A DNA stretch of 64,000 nt from Vespa crabro (taxonomy: Eukaryota > Arthropoda > Insecta > Hymenoptera > Vespidae), in contig NC_060971.1 in NCBI RefSeq assembly GCF_910589235.1, positions 62,001-126,000 on the forward strand. Direction: 5' to 3'. The translations under genes and the position numbers were made by a program. Each line of letters starts with the position of its first letter. Positions within the stretch are counted from its first letter, which is position 1. Below are positions 62,917-64,000 of this stretch, one piece after another. The notes beneath the pieces were generated by a model. That model searched no databases. It saw only the letters and a program-made list of their open reading frames with translations, and had not been told where the DNA came from.

Positions 62917-62973
<57 letters not shown>
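62917..62973 (-). repeat. pure (TTA)n microsatellite, 57 bp
   Basis: An uninterrupted ATA/TAA run followed by ATTAACGATAATAATGG. Confidence 0.9.
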
Positions 62974-63480
62974 TTAACGATAATAATGGTAATAGATTTT
63001 TAAACGATAATAATAATAATAATAATAATAATTACAATAACAATAATATTAACATTATTGACGATAATACCAATAATAGTAACAATAATAACGATAACAA
63101 TGATATTAATAGTAATAATGATAACAATAACAACGATAATTACAATAATAACTAAAATAATAATCACAATAATATCGAAAATAACGATAATAATAATAAT
63201 AAAAATAAAGAAAATAACGATAATAACGATAATATCGATATTAACGATAATAATAACGTTAATAACGATATTATCGCTAATAATAAGAAAATTAATAAAG
63301 AAAATAACGATGATAATAATAATGAAAATACAATAATAAGGATTATAAAGATACTAACGTTAGTAACAATAACAATTGTAACGAATATAACGATAATAAT
63401 GATAATAGAGATAATAATTATAAAAATAATAAAGTGATTAAAAATAATATCAATAATAACGGTAATAATAATAATAATAA

Positions 63481-63594
63481 CAATAATAACGATAAAAACG
63501 ATAATAATAATAATAACGATAGGAATAATAATAATAACAATAATAACGATAAAAACGATAATAATAATAATAACGATAGGAATAATAATAATAA
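63481..63594 (-). repeat. 57-bp tandem duplication in satellite
   Basis: The phrase CAATAATAACGATAAAAACG occurs at 63481 and 63538, each followed by GATAGGAATAATAATAATAA. The counterpart near 20220-20340 on the left does not show the same clean duplication, so it is a local change. Confidence 0.8.
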
Positions 63595-64000
63595 CAATAA
63601 TAATAATATGAACAGAAAAATCGATGTTAAGGATAATAATAATAACAATAAATACATTAATAATGACACTAATAGTAATAATAATAAAGTTTATATCAAT
63701 TATAATGATTTTAAAGGTAATTACGATAATAACGATAATACTAATAACAATAATAACGACTACATCGATAATAACGATAATAACGATAATAACGATAAAA
63801 TAGATAATAATAATAACAATTATAACGATAACAACGATGATAATAATAATAATAATAAAGATAATAACGATAATAATGATAATTACGATAATGACGATAA
63901 TGATATGAATAGTAATAATAATAATATTGATAACGATAATAACAATAATAACGATATAAGGATAATAATAACAAAATTAATAACGATAATTACGATAATA

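Larger units (their letters stand above)
60198..64000 (-). repeat. TTATTATCG satellite block 11 (unit on - strand)
   Basis: Gene-free to the end of the window. 63410-64000 is the inverted copy of about 19500-20380. The rest resembles other blocks only in its unit and scattered phrases. Confidence 0.94.

Noticed and set aside
1..64000. Assembly echo (artificial palindrome from a folded read) as the cause of the inverted copies
   Set aside because: The arms differ by a few percent, carry private stops, a 2.0-kb deletion, a 153-bp duplication and a 3.9-kb length difference. An echo would be nearly identical.
1..64000. CRISPR array or bacterial repeat
   Set aside because: There are no unique spacers between constant repeats. 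The unit is 9 bp and degenerate, and the embedded elements are eukaryotic retrotransposons.

Overview
The window is eukaryotic repeat DNA, most likely from an arthropod. I lean towards an insect, possibly a hymenopteran, but that rests only on the style of the retroelements. I see no host gene, tRNA, rRNA or CRISPR array. About 80% is an extremely AT-rich satellite built from a 9-bp unit, TTATTATCG, and its variants TTATTATTG, TTATTATCA and pure (TTA)n. The unit reads on the + strand at about 1-22630 and 38141-52735, and on the - strand (as CGATAATAA) at about 22631-38140 and 52736-64000. A multiple of three with few stops, it produces very long meaningless open frames of Ile/Val, Leu/Ser, Asn/Asp or Ile/Thr on both strands.

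Embedded in the satellite are decayed retrotransposons. (1) A Ty3/gypsy-type LTR element is present twice: 1867-4629 (+), which has lost gag, protease and the front of the reverse transcriptase, and 30320-35104 (-), which keeps LTR-gag-protease-RT-RNase H-integrase-LTR but with many breaks. (2) An R1-clade non-LTR element with an intact 5' leader but a missing 3' end is present twice: 14161-17536 (+) and 54078-57450 (-). (3) A related R1-clade element, deleted so that the start of ORF1 is fused to the end of ORF2, is present twice: 28203-29422 (-) and 45729-47341 (+). The + copy keeps an open 346-codon frame, a 3' UTR and an A9 tail. (4) A 146-bp shred of a further R1-clade element lies at 60052-60197 (-).

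The copies are not independent insertions. Satellite flanks, insertion points and most disabling mutations are shared within each pair, so the window is a mosaic of large inverted segmental duplications. 12600-17840 mirrors 53770-59010, and 21800-29820 mirrors 45335-53740. Together these make one imperfect palindrome centred near 36-38 kb. 1-4785 mirrors 30150-36968. About 19500-20380 mirrors 63410-64000. A direct copy links 36530-37480 with 59180-60030. By-eye protein differences of a few percent between copies suggest real, old duplication rather than an assembly echo.

Every retroelement insertion has its sense strand on the TTATTATCG strand. This is what a satellite-targeted R1-clade family would produce, although few independent events are visible. 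No gene here looks functional with confidence. The best candidates for new biology are the satellite/R1-clade partnership, the internally deleted R1-like derivative with its conserved hairpin leader, and the palindromic duplication history.
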